A DNA stretch of 64,000 nt from Clostridia bacterium. GTDB taxonomy: Bacteria; Bacillota_A; Clostridia; Oscillospirales; Acutalibacteraceae. Each line of letters opens with the position of its first letter. Position 1 is the first letter of the stretch. The stretch spans positions 1-64,000 of the forward strand of contig JAFTLL010000004.1 of assembly GCA_017456015.1 (NCBI GenBank), in the 5' to 3' direction. Positions 17,875 to 27,709 of the stretch are shown piece after piece. Position numbers and translations under genes: made by a program. Under the pieces are notes generated by a model, which did no database searches, was not told where the DNA came from, and was given only the letters and a program-made list of their open reading frames with translations.

Positions 17875-18873
17875 ATGTCCCAAAACAAGAAAAAGATTTT
17901 AATTTTTTGCCCATCCTTTTTCGGATATGAAAAAAGAATGGCTGATGCCTTTCAAAATGAAGGGTTTGAAGTTTTTCTTTACGACGAAAGACCGAGCAAC
18001 AGTTTTATCGGCAAGGTATCTTTAAGGCTGAACTTAAAGTTTTATAAGACAGTTGTAAGGAAATATATTAAACAAATTATAGAAAAAAATAAAAGTGTAA
18101 ATTTTGACTTTATTTTCGTTGTGAAAGGCGAAGCAATGGGCAAAAGAGAAGTTGCAATGCTTCGTAACGCTTATCCCAACGCAAAGACCGTACTGTATTT
18201 TTGGGATTCTGTTCGCAATGTGCCTGACGGAGAAAAGAAAATCGCTTTCTATGACCGTGTTTTCACCTTTGACCCTAATGACGCAAAGAAATACAATCTA
18301 CCCTTTTTACCTGTCCCTTACGGAAAGGAATATATAAAAAATGAGGGTGCAAGCGAATACACCTACGATGTCAGCTTTATCGGCACGGCCCATTCGATTC
18401 GTCCGCGCCTTGTAAAGCAAATCAAACAGCAGTGTGAGGCTATGGGGCGAAACTGCTTTACCTATTTTTATTCGCCGCACATTTTGGTGTTTTTGTTAAA
18501 CAAGCTTACAAACAAGGATTATAAATATATTTCACTCAAAGAGGTTCATTTTAAACCCCTTTCCACCCAAGAGGTTTGCCGCATTTATAATGCAAGCAAA
18601 TGTGTAATGGATATCGAGCATCCAAAGCAGCACGGTACAACAACAAGACCTGTCGAGATGCTTCCTATGAAAAAGAAAATCATTACCACAAACGCTTATG
18701 TAAAGGATTTTGATTTTTATAACGAGAACAACTTTCTAATTATTGATAGGGACAACCCTAAATTAGATGAAAGCTTTTTTGAAACCGAGTATCTTTCGGT
18801 AGACGATGCGGTTTTGTACAAATACTCTCCGTCCAGATTTGTTAAAACGCTTTTGGAAGATGCGCAACCGTAA
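17875..18873 (+). CDS. Glycosyltransferase-like protein (CgeB-type)
   Basis: A 332-residue protein that begins ILIFCPSFFGYEKRMADAF and carries the C-terminal pattern FKPLSTQEVCRIYNASK...MDIEHPKQHGTTTRPVEM. This resembles the CgeB/spore-maturation and GT-B-like proteins of polysaccharide loci. The C-terminal half would bind the nucleotide sugar; the donor is unknown. AAGGAG lies about 15 bases before the ATG. It is first in the operon. Alternatively it may be a non-catalytic member of this loose family; I see no diagnostic catalytic motif. Confidence 0.65.
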   Translation: MSQNKKKILIFCPSFFGYEKRMADAFQNEGFEVFLYDERPSNSFIGKVSLRLNLKFYKTVVRKYIKQIIEKNKSVNFDFIFVVKGEAMGKREVAMLRNAYPNAKTVLYFWDSVRNVPDGEKKIAFYDRVFTFDPNDAKKYNLPFLPVPYGKEYIKNEGASEYTYDVSFIGTAHSIRPRLVKQIKQQCEAMGRNCFTYFYSPHILVFLLNKLTNKDYKYISLKEVHFKPLSTQEVCRIYNASKCVMDIEHPKQHGTTTRPVEMLPMKKKIITTNAYVKDFDFYNENNFLIIDRDNPKLDESFFETEYLSVDDAVLYKYSPSRFVKTLLEDAQP

Positions 18874-18915
18874 AAAATCACACATAAAGCCTTTAAACGA
18901 TTTGGAGGATTTATT

Positions 18916-19884
18916 ATGCCGGATTTGGCTATCGATGTAATCGTCCCTGTATATAACGGGGAAAATTTTATTGAGCGTCTTATAAAAACTTTTGAAGAAC
19001 AAACATTCAAAGATTTTAAAGTAATTTTTGTTGATGACGGCTCAACAGACAACAGCCTTAACGTGTTACATGAAAAATTGAAAACCGTTACCTTTGAAAA
19101 TACAATCGTGCATCAAGAAAACGGAGGTTTGCCGAGCGCGCGAAACACGGGAATCAAAAATTCGGATTCACCTTGGATCACCTTTGTTGATTGCGACGAT
19201 ATATTAGATTGTCATTTTTTAGAGTATTTATTCAAGAGCGTCTCTGAAAATGACACCGTCTTGGGGTATTGCGGTTATCAATTTGTGCCGCACAATCAGC
19301 AAAACAAGATTGCCGCTGCCGGGAATTACGATTGCGAAGTAATCTCCGCCAGTGATTGCATGAAAGCGTATTATACCAATTGGGTCGGCGCTTGCAGTTT
19401 GATTATAAACAGAAAATACCTCTTTTCGAACGATTTGTTTTTTGACGAAAAATGTACATATTGCGAGGACATTCCTTTTATCACCCAAGTGATAGAGGCA
19501 ACAGGCCGGGTTTCCAAGGTCAATAACAATTTGTATATTTATTTGCTTCGCCAAGGCTCTTTAATACGTAATCCCAAAATTGAAAAATACAAGGTAGGCT
19601 TGGAAGGCTTTTTGCGTATGTCTGCAATATTAGAAAAAAAAGAATCAGACGCAGCAAAGGTTTTTTCAAACGTAGGCAAGGCTCGTTATATCATTGCCAC
19701 ATTGCGTAAAGGTGCCGTGCAGTTACCCTTCAAAAGCTTTAAAGCATTAACGGATTTTATAGACGTAAAGATGTTTAGGCACCAAATCAAAAACCTGTCG
19801 CTGCAACAAAAAATAGCGGGGTATTTGTACACAACCTCAAAGGTTTTGTTTTATTACAGTATACGGCTTTTGTTCAAAGACTGA
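18916..19884 (+). CDS. Family 2 glycosyltransferase
   Basis: A 322-residue GT-A fold enzyme: IVPVYNGENFIERLI at the N-terminus, the nucleotide-binding VDDGSTDNS near residue 40, ENGGLPSARNTGI near 73 and the metal-binding WITFVDCDD near 93. The C-terminal third is helical and basic, without clear membrane spans, so it likely acts on lipid-linked repeat units at the inner membrane face. GGAGG precedes the ATG. The linkage formed cannot be read from sequence. Confidence 0.88.
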   Translation: MPDLAIDVIVPVYNGENFIERLIKTFEEQTFKDFKVIFVDDGSTDNSLNVLHEKLKTVTFENTIVHQENGGLPSARNTGIKNSDSPWITFVDCDDILDCHFLEYLFKSVSENDTVLGYCGYQFVPHNQQNKIAAAGNYDCEVISASDCMKAYYTNWVGACSLIINRKYLFSNDLFFDEKCTYCEDIPFITQVIEATGRVSKVNNNLYIYLLRQGSLIRNPKIEKYKVGLEGFLRMSAILEKKESDAAKVFSNVGKARYIIATLRKGAVQLPFKSFKALTDFIDVKMFRHQIKNLSLQQKIAGYLYTTSKVLFYYSIRLLFKD

Positions 19885-19900
19885 TAAAGGAGTTTTAGGT

Positions 19901-20833
19901 ATGACAATCGGCGTTGCAATTGCGCTTTATAACGGAGCGAAATTTATAAAACTACAATTGGACTCTATAAGGCTTCAAAGCGTAGCACCGGATAAGGTGA
20001 TTTTATGCGATGACGGTTCCAATGATGAAACGATAGAAATTGTAAAGGATTATATAAAAACATTCGGTTTAGAAGATAAATGGCAGCTTGTAATCAATGA
20101 ACAAAATCTTGGGTATGCAAGAAATTTTTATAAGGCCATGCATCTTTGTGATACAGATTTGATTTTTTTGTGTGACCAGGACGACATATGGGAACTTGAT
20201 AAAATTCAAAAAATGGCGGGCGTAATGAAAAACCGTTCGGACATTCTCGTATTGGCCAGTAAATTCGGTATGATAGACGCAGATGGTAATGTTATGCACG
20301 GTTTGTTGGAAAAACGGGCTCGTCAAACCGAGGAGGTCAGAAGCATAACGCACATCGATTTGCTTCGAGCTTTTTATTGGCCGGGTATGATTATGGCGGT
20401 TCGCCGTGATTTTTTTGAAGGTATCTACGACTTGGTCAAGGACCATACCGTCGCACACGATAGAGTTTTATCCCATTTTGCAGCAGAAAAAGCGGGCTTT
20501 TATGAATACGACTATATCGGTGCATATCACAGACGCCATGGTAACAATACCGCAAACGAAGAACACAGAGTATGGAAACTTTTAAATTTAAAACGCAAAT
20601 TGAGGGATATGGCAGACCATAACGCTATGTTACAGGGATTGCTGGACATTCCATTGCCCTTTGCAAAGGATACGGTCAATTTAATTGAGGAAAATTTGCG
20701 TTTGTCTGAGATGAGAGAAAAAGCGGTAAAAAACAGAGATTTAAAGTTGCTGCGTGAAACATACAAAAATCGTCAGTTGATGCGCGTGACTTCATATATT
20801 TGTGATATTTGGTTAATTTGTTTCGGGAAATAA
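19901..20833 (+). CDS. Family 2 glycosyltransferase, rhamnosyltransferase-like
   Basis: A 310-residue GT-A enzyme: IGVAIALYNGAKFIKLQLDS, LCDDGSNDETIEI, NLGYARNFYKAM, then LIFLCDQDDIW with the DQDD motif common in rhamnosyltransferases of O-antigen and wall polysaccharide loci. The rfbABDC genes downstream make dTDP-rhamnose, which supports a rhamnosyl donor, but this remains inference. Spaced 16 bases from the previous gene with an AAGGAG site. Confidence 0.85.
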   Translation: MTIGVAIALYNGAKFIKLQLDSIRLQSVAPDKVILCDDGSNDETIEIVKDYIKTFGLEDKWQLVINEQNLGYARNFYKAMHLCDTDLIFLCDQDDIWELDKIQKMAGVMKNRSDILVLASKFGMIDADGNVMHGLLEKRARQTEEVRSITHIDLLRAFYWPGMIMAVRRDFFEGIYDLVKDHTVAHDRVLSHFAAEKAGFYEYDYIGAYHRRHGNNTANEEHRVWKLLNLKRKLRDMADHNAMLQGLLDIPLPFAKDTVNLIEENLRLSEMREKAVKNRDLKLLRETYKNRQLMRVTSYICDIWLICFGK

Positions 20834-20848
20834 TATAGGTGGTTGTAA

Positions 20849-22294
20849 ATGGAAAAAATTGCAAAAAACAAGGGGATTTTAATAAACAGAATCATTGCCG
20901 TCGTTGCGAGTGTCTTATTGTTAACATTCGGTATGATTATGGCAGAAATCAATCAATTTGTGACCGGCACCGTTCTTGTTGTCGGTGCGGTTTTACTGTA
21001 CTTTTTTATGGTGAATAAAATAAGCGATAAAAACTACTTATCTTTTTCAGCCGTATTTAATGCCGTGTGGATTGCTACGATCGGCTTGGCGCAGCTTCGT
21101 TTATTATCATATCAAAAAATATGGAGTCCGCGGACTTGGATTAGTGTAATTTTAACCACTGTTTTTATGCAAATCGCAATACCGTTCGGCCATAAAATCG
21201 GCAAAAAAATTTTTAACCGTTTCTATACAAAAAAGAGTGTGGAAATCGGCAGAGTCAAATTTGAATTTAAAAAGCAGCGCTTATTTTGGATATGCTTGAT
21301 TTCCACTATTGTTTCGGTGATTTTATTTGTTTGGAATATTTTTGTCAAAGGCTATGTCCCCTTTTTCTCAACAATGTTTAACGCCTATGCCTTTTTTTAC
21401 ACCAAAAGAATGGTCTTTGTGACCGCGGCCTGTGTAATCTCACCGATTGCCTATTGGTGCATTAAAAAGTGCGAATTGGCAAAAGGCAAAAAAATATGGA
21501 TGTATATATGTATCGCAATCAATACCTTTATTGTCCCTATCTTGCAGGTAAACCGAGGCGTTTTTGTTGTTGCGGCACTTATGCTGACCGCTGCTATTTT
21601 CTTTTTAAACGGCAAAAAATTCTTAGTGCTGTTACTTTGCTTGGTTGTGACATTTGGGTTTTATGAGGTTGGTTCGGTTGCAAGAAATTATACAAATGAA
21701 TATTTAATCAGCGTATTTGAGCCGACAAAATTCAATCCCTCCGATGAAGACCCTGATTCAAATGCGGAGGACCCCGACAGCAGTGACCCCGGAGATACAA
21801 ACGCAGGCGGTTTCCAACTTCCGGCAAAGCTTTCGTTTTTATACGGATACTTCACCATTAGTCATGACAATTTTAACCATGCCGTTATTAACGCCTCGGA
21901 ATACACCTATGGCGTGCGGCAATTGTCTCCCTTTAACGTAATTTTGAGAAGCCAAGCCATTTATGATGTGCTCGGTGATGCGGAATTTCATATGATAAAG
22001 CCCAATCTAAATACAGCCAACTTAATCAGTGGTGTATATTATGATTTGCGCGAATTCGGTGTAATCCTATTTGTAACGCTTTGGGGTTTGCTTTTAGGTG
22101 CTATCGAAATGCTTTACTTGAAAAGCAAGGGCGTATTTGCTTTGGCGGCACTCGGCAATGCATTGACACCGGTCGTGCTATCCTTCTTTGCATCCTGGTT
22201 CGAAAATTTCACACTATGGCTTTTCTGGGGAACGATATTCTTAATCATGTTGCTCGCCAGTATTACAATAACGCCGAAAACAAAAAAACAGTAG
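20849..22294 (+). CDS. Oligosaccharide repeat-unit polymerase (Wzy-like)
   Basis: A 481-residue membrane protein with roughly ten to twelve hydrophobic segments, fitting the Wzy/O-antigen polymerase group, which joins undecaprenyl-linked repeat units on the outer face of the membrane. Sequence conservation in this group is weak, so the call rests on topology and position between glycosyltransferases and rfb genes. Odd: a highly acidic low-complexity stretch at about residues 296-321 ([17 protein letters not shown] and following) sits after a membrane span, probably in an external loop. Its role is unknown. Confidence 0.72.
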   Translation: MEKIAKNKGILINRIIAVVASVLLLTFGMIMAEINQFVTGTVLVVGAVLLYFFMVNKISDKNYLSFSAVFNAVWIATIGLAQLRLLSYQKIWSPRTWISVILTTVFMQIAIPFGHKIGKKIFNRFYTKKSVEIGRVKFEFKKQRLFWICLISTIVSVILFVWNIFVKGYVPFFSTMFNAYAFFYTKRMVFVTAACVISPIAYWCIKKCELAKGKKIWMYICIAINTFIVPILQVNRGVFVVAALMLTAAIFFLNGKKFLVLLLCLVVTFGFYEVGSVARNYTNEYLISVFEPTKFNPSDEDPDSNAEDPDSSDPGDTNAGGFQLPAKLSFLYGYFTISHDNFNHAVINASEYTYGVRQLSPFNVILRSQAIYDVLGDAEFHMIKPNLNTANLISGVYYDLREFGVILFVTLWGLLLGAIEMLYLKSKGVFALAALGNALTPVVLSFFASWFENFTLWLFWGTIFLIMLLASITITPKTKKQ

Positions 22295-22307
22295 GAGTGA
22301 ATTGCAT

Positions 22308-23201
22308 ATGAAAGGTATTATTTTAGCAGGTGGTTCCGGCACAAGACTTTATCCGCTTACCAAGGTTACCTCTAAGCAGCTTTTGCCGATTTATGATAAG
22401 CCTATGATTTATTATCCGATGTCGGTTTTAATGAATGCAGGCATTCGTGATATTTTAATCATTTCCACCCCGCAAGACACACCCCGATTCGAGGATTTGC
22501 TCGGCGATGGACATGCCTTTGGTGTCAATTTATCCTATGCGGTTCAACCCTCGCCTGACGGCTTGGCACAGGCATTTCTTATCGGTGCCGATTTTATCGG
22601 TGATGATACGGTTGCCATGGTTCTTGGTGACAACATTTTTGCCGGACACGGCTTGAAAAAGCGTCTGAAAACCGCAGTGGAAAACGCGGAAAGCGGAAAG
22701 GGCGCAACGGTTTTCGGTTATTATGTTGATGACCCTGAGCGTTTCGGCATTGTAGAATTCGATAAAAACGGACGGGCTATATCCATAGAAGAAAAGCCGG
22801 CGAAACCCAAGAGCAACTACTGTGTTACCGGTCTTTATTTCTATGACAACCGTGTGGTTGAATACGCAAAAAACCTTACCCCTTCGGCGCGCGGAGAATT
22901 GGAAATCACCGATTTAAACCGTATTTACCTTGAAAACGGTGACCTGAATGTTGAGCTTTTGGGTCAAGGCTTCACCTGGCTTGACACCGGAACACATGAA
23001 AGCCTGGTTGAGGCTACAAACTTTGTTAAAACGGTTGAAACCCATCAACACCGCAAAATTGCGTGTCTTGAAGAAATCGCTTACCTTAACGGTTGGATAA
23101 CCAAGGATGATGTTTTAGAAGTTTATGAGATTTTAAAGAAAAATCAGTACGGTCAATACTTAAAGGATGTCCTCGACGGCAAATATATCGATATTCTTTA
23201 A
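22308..23201 (+). CDS. rfbA: Glucose-1-phosphate thymidylyltransferase
   Basis: A 297-residue enzyme making dTDP-glucose from glucose-1-phosphate and dTTP, the first step of dTDP-L-rhamnose synthesis. The start [18 protein letters not shown] contains the nucleotidyltransferase signature; [16 protein letters not shown] and [10 protein letters not shown] are also typical. The ATG at 22308 is preferred to a TTG six bases earlier because GTAGGAGTGA is well spaced to it. Feedback inhibition by dTDP-rhamnose is known for the family. Confidence 0.96.
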   Translation: MKGIILAGGSGTRLYPLTKVTSKQLLPIYDKPMIYYPMSVLMNAGIRDILIISTPQDTPRFEDLLGDGHAFGVNLSYAVQPSPDGLAQAFLIGADFIGDDTVAMVLGDNIFAGHGLKKRLKTAVENAESGKGATVFGYYVDDPERFGIVEFDKNGRAISIEEKPAKPKSNYCVTGLYFYDNRVVEYAKNLTPSARGELEITDLNRIYLENGDLNVELLGQGFTWLDTGTHESLVEATNFVKTVETHQHRKIACLEEIAYLNGWITKDDVLEVYEILKKNQYGQYLKDVLDGKYIDIL

Positions 23202-23223
23202 TGGATAAAAAGGAGAAAAGGTT

Positions 23224-24243
23224 ATGAATATTATTGTTACGGGCGGCGCAGGTTTTATAGGAAGCAACTTCGTTTTCCATATGTTAAAAAAATATCCCGA
23301 TTACAGAATTGTTTGTCTTGATAAGCTGACCTATGCGGGCAATTTATCCACCTTGGCACCGGTTATGGAAAACCCCAATTTCAGATTTGTAAAGGCGGAT
23401 ATCTGCGACAGAGAAGCCGTATATAAGCTTTTTGAAGAAGAAAATCCCGATATTGTGGTAAACTTTGCGGCCGAAAGCCATGTGGACCGTTCCATCGAAG
23501 ACCCCGGTATCTTCCTGCAAACCAATATTATGGGTACCGCTGTTTTGATGGATGCTTGCCGCAAATACGGAATCACACGCTATCATCAAGTTTCTACCGA
23601 TGAAGTGTACGGTGATTTACCGCTTGACCGGCCTAACCTTTTCTTCACCGAAGAAACACCCATTCATACTTCTTCACCCTATTCAAGCTCTAAGGCAGGG
23701 GCTGACCTTTTGGTTTTGGCATATCACCGTACCTTCGGTTTGCCGGTTACCATCAGCCGTTGCTCGAACAACTACGGTCCTTACCATTTCCCCGAAAAGT
23801 TAATCCCCCTTATGATTGCCAATGCCCTGAACGACAAACCGCTCCCTGTTTACGGTGAAGGCTTGAATGTTCGCGACTGGCTGTATGTAGAGGACCACTG
23901 TAAAGCAATTGACCTTATTATTCACAAGGGCCGCGTGGGTGAGGTTTACAACATCGGCGGTCACAACGAAATGAAGAATATTGATATTGTTAAGATTATT
24001 TGCAAAGCCTTAAATAAGCCCGAAAGTCTTATTACCTATGTCACCGACCGTAAAGGCCATGATATGCGTTATGCTATCGACCCGACCAAGATTCACAACG
24101 AGCTTGGCTGGTTGCCCGAAACTATGTTTGCGGAGGGTATTCAAAAAACAATTCAGTGGTATTTGGATAATAAAGAATGGTGGGAAACCATTATTTCGGG
24201 CGAATACCAAAACTATTACGATAAGATGTACTGTAACAGATAA
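23224..24243 (+). CDS. rfbB: dTDP-glucose 4,6-dehydratase
   Basis: A 339-residue short-chain dehydrogenase-fold enzyme that turns dTDP-glucose into dTDP-4-keto-6-deoxyglucose with tightly bound NAD. GGAGFIGSNF near residue 7, the catalytic region STDEVYGDLP and YSSSKAGAD (Tyr and Lys) are present. Its product is the branch point for rhamnose (RfbC and RfbD) and, potentially, for the DegT aminotransferase at 32006 in the same operon. It overlaps rfbD by one base. Confidence 0.96.
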   Translation: MNIIVTGGAGFIGSNFVFHMLKKYPDYRIVCLDKLTYAGNLSTLAPVMENPNFRFVKADICDREAVYKLFEEENPDIVVNFAAESHVDRSIEDPGIFLQTNIMGTAVLMDACRKYGITRYHQVSTDEVYGDLPLDRPNLFFTEETPIHTSSPYSSSKAGADLLVLAYHRTFGLPVTISRCSNNYGPYHFPEKLIPLMIANALNDKPLPVYGEGLNVRDWLYVEDHCKAIDLIIHKGRVGEVYNIGGHNEMKNIDIVKIICKALNKPESLITYVTDRKGHDMRYAIDPTKIHNELGWLPETMFAEGIQKTIQWYLDNKEWWETIISGEYQNYYDKMYCNR

Positions 24244-25142
24244 TGAAGGTTTTTGTAACAGGTGTAGGCGGTCAATTGGGATTTGATGTCATGAACCAAC
24301 TGACCAAGCGCGGATACGAGGCAGTCGGAAGCGATATTTTAGATTCCTGCGGCTTTGAAAACTATATAAAGCTTGATATTACCGATGAGGCCGCCGTAAA
24401 GCAGGCTTTACTGAAAGTCAAGCCAGACGCGGTCGTGCACTGTGCCGCTTGGACAGCAGTGGACGCCGCCGAGGATGAAGAAAATCAGCAAAAGGTATAT
24501 GCTATCAATGCCGGCGGTACCGAAAATATCGCCAAAGCTTGTAAAGAACTGGACTGCAAGATGGTCTATATTTCTACCGATTATGTCTTTGACGGGCAGG
24601 GTGAAGCCCCCTGGCAGCCCGACTGCAAGGATTATGCCCCTTTAAGCGTTTACGGTAAAAGCAAGCTGGAAGGTGAATTGGCTGTAAGTCGCATTTTGGA
24701 AAAATACTTTATTGTCAGAATTGCTTGGGTGTTTGGGCTGAACGGCAAAAACTTTATTAAAACCATGTTGAATGTCGGCGCAAAGTATGATACGGTGCGT
24801 GTTGTTTGCGACCAAATCGGCACACCCACCTATACCTTAGACCTTTCGCGTTTGCTTGTTGATATGCTTGAAACCGAAAAATACGGTTATTACCACGCAA
24901 CAAACGAGGGCGGATTTATTAGCTGGTATGACTTTACCTGCGAAATTTTCCGTCAGGCAGGATACAAGACAAATGTTGTACCCGTAACAACCGAGGAGTA
25001 CGGTATTTCCAAAGCGGCAAGACCTTTTAACAGCCGTCTTGATAAATCAAAACTTACAGATAAAGGGTTTAAACCTTTGCCCGTTTGGCAGGATGCCCTT
25101 TCTCGTTATTTAAAGGAGATAGAGAAAAATGGGACAAATTAA
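24243..25142 (+). CDS. rfbD: dTDP-4-dehydrorhamnose reductase
   Basis: A 299-residue SDR-type reductase for the last step to dTDP-L-rhamnose. GVGGQLGFDV is at the N-terminus, CAAWTAVDAAEDE near residue 65, and STDYVFDGQ plus YGKSKLEGE (Tyr and Lys) form the active site. The gene order rfbA-B-D-C differs from the E. coli rfbBDAC order but is normal in Clostridia. It overlaps rfbC by 14 bases. Confidence 0.95.
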   Translation: MKVFVTGVGGQLGFDVMNQLTKRGYEAVGSDILDSCGFENYIKLDITDEAAVKQALLKVKPDAVVHCAAWTAVDAAEDEENQQKVYAINAGGTENIAKACKELDCKMVYISTDYVFDGQGEAPWQPDCKDYAPLSVYGKSKLEGELAVSRILEKYFIVRIAWVFGLNGKNFIKTMLNVGAKYDTVRVVCDQIGTPTYTLDLSRLLVDMLETEKYGYYHATNEGGFISWYDFTCEIFRQAGYKTNVVPVTTEEYGISKAARPFNSRLDKSKLTDKGFKPLPVWQDALSRYLKEIEKNGTN

Positions 25143-25731
25143 GGTTACAAAGTGCGATATAGAAGGTCTTTACGTCATTGAACCTGCGGTTCACGGCGAC
25201 GCAAGAGGTTATTTTATGGAAACCTACAATCAGCGCGATATGCAAGAAGCGGGACTGAATATGGTTTTTGTTCAGGATAACCAAAGTATGTCGGTTAAAG
25301 GTGTGCTTCGCGGGCTTCATTTTCAAAAGCAATATCCGCAAGGCAAGCTTGTGCGTGTAATTAAAGGCAGAGTTTTCGATGTTGCGGTTGACCTTCGTAA
25401 AGACAGTAAAACCTACGGCAAATGGTACGGCGTTGAACTCAGCGAAGAAAACAAAAAACAATTTTATATTTCCGAGGGCTTTGCTCACGGTTTTTTGGTG
25501 CTTAGTGACATAGCAGAGTTTTGCTACAAGGCAACCGATTTTTATCACCCGGGTGACGAAGGCGGCGTTGCTTGGAACGACCCCGAAATCAACATTCAGT
25601 GGCCGGAGCTTGTGGGTGAATATAAAGGCACCGCTTCGGCAGAGGGTTATACCCTTTCTGACGGCACTCTCCTGAATTTAAGCGAAAAAGACCAAAAAAT
25701 GGTAGGTTTGAAAGAAACTTTCAGTTTTTAA
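25129..25731 (+). CDS. rfbC: dTDP-4-dehydrorhamnose 3,5-epimerase
   Basis: A 200-residue cupin enzyme that epimerises C3 and C5 of dTDP-4-keto-6-deoxyglucose. The catalytic histidine is His64 in VLRGLHFQ; HGDARGYFMETYN and CYKATDFYHP are also conserved. AAGGAG precedes the ATG inside the end of rfbD. This completes the four-gene rhamnose pathway and implies a rhamnose-containing surface polymer. Confidence 0.95.
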   Translation: MGQIKVTKCDIEGLYVIEPAVHGDARGYFMETYNQRDMQEAGLNMVFVQDNQSMSVKGVLRGLHFQKQYPQGKLVRVIKGRVFDVAVDLRKDSKTYGKWYGVELSEENKKQFYISEGFAHGFLVLSDIAEFCYKATDFYHPGDEGGVAWNDPEINIQWPELVGEYKGTASAEGYTLSDGTLLNLSEKDQKMVGLKETFSF

Positions 25732-25742
25732 GGAGACTATAC

Positions 25743-26726
25743 ATGGAGAACCCATTGATTACCGTAATCGTTCCGGTTTATAAGGTGGAACCCTATTTAG
25801 AGCGCTGTGTTAAAAGTGTAATTAACCAGACCTACGAAAATCTTGAAATCATTTTAGTGGATGACGGTTCGCCCGATAATTGCGGTAATATGTGTGATGC
25901 ATTTGCAAAGCAAGACCCACGAATCCGTGTTGTCCACAAGGAAAACGGCGGCCTATCATCTGCAAGAAATGCAGGACTCGATGTTGCAACCGGCAAATAC
26001 ATCGGTTTTGTTGACTCCGATGACTGGATAGAGCCGGATATGTATGCACAATTATATTCTCTTCTCTCTCTGCACAATGTGAAAATTGCAGCCTGCGGAT
26101 TCCGGTGTGATTTTCCGTCCGGAAAAACGGTTTATATCAACCGTGATTACCCTGCAAACAAAGAGATTGAAGTCTTTTCAAAAACAGACGCTTTGCGCGA
26201 GCTTATTCTTGCGCGTAAAATTACCAACAGTGTATGTGATAAGCTGTTTGAAAAAAGTCTTTTCCAAACCTTCCGTTTTACGCAGGGTATCGTAAATGAG
26301 GATTTTGAAATGATGCCATTATGCGTAGAAGCTGCTGAAAGCGTGGTTTTTTGCCCTTCTCCGTTCTATCATTACATGATGACGGCGGAAAGCATAACCA
26401 GAGGGGCTTTTAAAGAAAGCCGTTTTACCGAAACCGATATAAGCCGGCGTCATCTGCAATTTTACAAAGAGAAATACCCCTCTCTTTATGCTTACGCTTT
26501 GGCGAAACATATTGGGTTGTGTTTAATCATTATTGATGACGCATCAAAGGATAGGGCGTTTTCCGAAAAAAGGGCTTCCCTTATAAAGGAAGTTAAAAGT
26601 TTCAAAATATCCGATTTTTTCAAGGTCTTAGATAAAAAGAGTAAAATCAAATTTTTACTTTTAAAAATAAACGTGCGATTATATATATTGTTTATGGATT
26701 TATACCGTATGTATAAGCACGAATAA
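25743..26726 (+). CDS. Family 2 glycosyltransferase
   Basis: A 327-residue GT-A enzyme: ITVIVPVYKVEPYLERCVKS, ILVDDGSPDNCG, ENGGLSSARNAGLD and YIGFVDSDDWIEPDMY carry the nucleotide- and metal-binding residues typical of this group. The basic C-terminal tail (KSKIKFLLLKINVRLYIL) may attach it to the membrane. Eleven bases after rfbC, same operon. Donor and acceptor unknown. Confidence 0.88.
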   Translation: MENPLITVIVPVYKVEPYLERCVKSVINQTYENLEIILVDDGSPDNCGNMCDAFAKQDPRIRVVHKENGGLSSARNAGLDVATGKYIGFVDSDDWIEPDMYAQLYSLLSLHNVKIAACGFRCDFPSGKTVYINRDYPANKEIEVFSKTDALRELILARKITNSVCDKLFEKSLFQTFRFTQGIVNEDFEMMPLCVEAAESVVFCPSPFYHYMMTAESITRGAFKESRFTETDISRRHLQFYKEKYPSLYAYALAKHIGLCLIIIDDASKDRAFSEKRASLIKEVKSFKISDFFKVLDKKSKIKFLLLKINVRLYILFMDLYRMYKHE

Positions 26727-26740
26727 AAGGTTTTGATTCA

Positions 26741-27709
26741 ATGCAAAAAAACGATATATTGGTTTCTGTAATTTGCACAACCTATAATCATCAAAAATTC
26801 ATCCAAAGTGCTTTGGATGGATTTGTTATGCAAAAAACAAATTTTTCTTTTGAGGTCTTGGTTCACGATGATGCTTCCCCGGACGGTACGGCACAGATAA
26901 TTAGGGAATATGCCGAAAAATATCCGGATATCATCGTTCCTATTTTGCAAACTGAAAATCAATATTCCAAAGGCGTATTAATCCTCAACGACATCCTTTA
27001 TCCGAAAGCGCGGGGAAAATATATCGCATTTTGCGAAGGCGACGACTTTTGGACCGACGAAAACAAGCTGCAAATGCAGGTGGATTTTCTCGAAAAAAAC
27101 CCGGATTGCACAGCATGTGTTCACAATACCGTAATGCACGATTGCAGCGGGTTCGCTAAGGACGAACTTATGGTACAAAATACATCGGAACATGACGTGG
27201 CATTTGAAGATGTGATTTGGGGTATGCGAAATGCATATCAAACGAGCTCCTTAGTGGTAAAAAAAGAGGCCCTTTTTAATGTCCCCTCTTTTTGCCAAAA
27301 TGCCTACAAGGCCGGATTCGGCGATTTCCCGAATGCCATTTGGTTTACAATTATGGGTAAAATCCACTTTCTGCCTTATACCATGTCTACTTATCGATTG
27401 ATGAGCAGCGCAAATTCATGGTCGGCAGATTCCTTTACAATAACAAAGCAAATCAAACATACAAACCATATGATTGATATGTTTGAAGATATTAAACCGC
27501 ATGTATCCGATGAAAGAGTCTCTTTGTTGGACAAGGCAATTCTATCACAGAAATTTCGCTTGTTAGAATTCAAAAAAGAGTATGACAAGATGAGAAAACC
27601 GCCATATGATAAAATTTGGCGTGCCCAACCTTTGATGTTTAAGATTAAAATTTATATAAAAAAGCTTTGTCCTTGGCTTTATAAGAAATTCAAAAGGTTG
27701 GGAGACTAA
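26741..27709 (+). CDS. Family 2 glycosyltransferase
   Basis: A 322-residue GT-A enzyme of the group starting VSVICTTYNHQKFIQSALDGFVMQ, with VLVHDDASPDGTAQII and FCEGDDFWTDENKLQMQ as the nucleotide- and metal-binding segments. It is closer to the WcaA/capsular transferases annotated in human-gut Clostridia than to the other three family 2 proteins here. Its stop codon directly abuts the flippase start, so the two are probably translated together. Confidence 0.87.
   Translation: MQKNDILVSVICTTYNHQKFIQSALDGFVMQKTNFSFEVLVHDDASPDGTAQIIREYAEKYPDIIVPILQTENQYSKGVLILNDILYPKARGKYIAFCEGDDFWTDENKLQMQVDFLEKNPDCTACVHNTVMHDCSGFAKDELMVQNTSEHDVAFEDVIWGMRNAYQTSSLVVKKEALFNVPSFCQNAYKAGFGDFPNAIWFTIMGKIHFLPYTMSTYRLMSSANSWSADSFTITKQIKHTNHMIDMFEDIKPHVSDERVSLLDKAILSQKFRLLEFKKEYDKMRKPPYDKIWRAQPLMFKIKIYIKKLCPWLYKKFKRLGD

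Noticed and set aside
17642..17902. 86-codon open frame ahead of the polysaccharide operon
   Set aside because: No ribosome site, low-complexity composition, contains the operon promoter and overlaps the first real gene.
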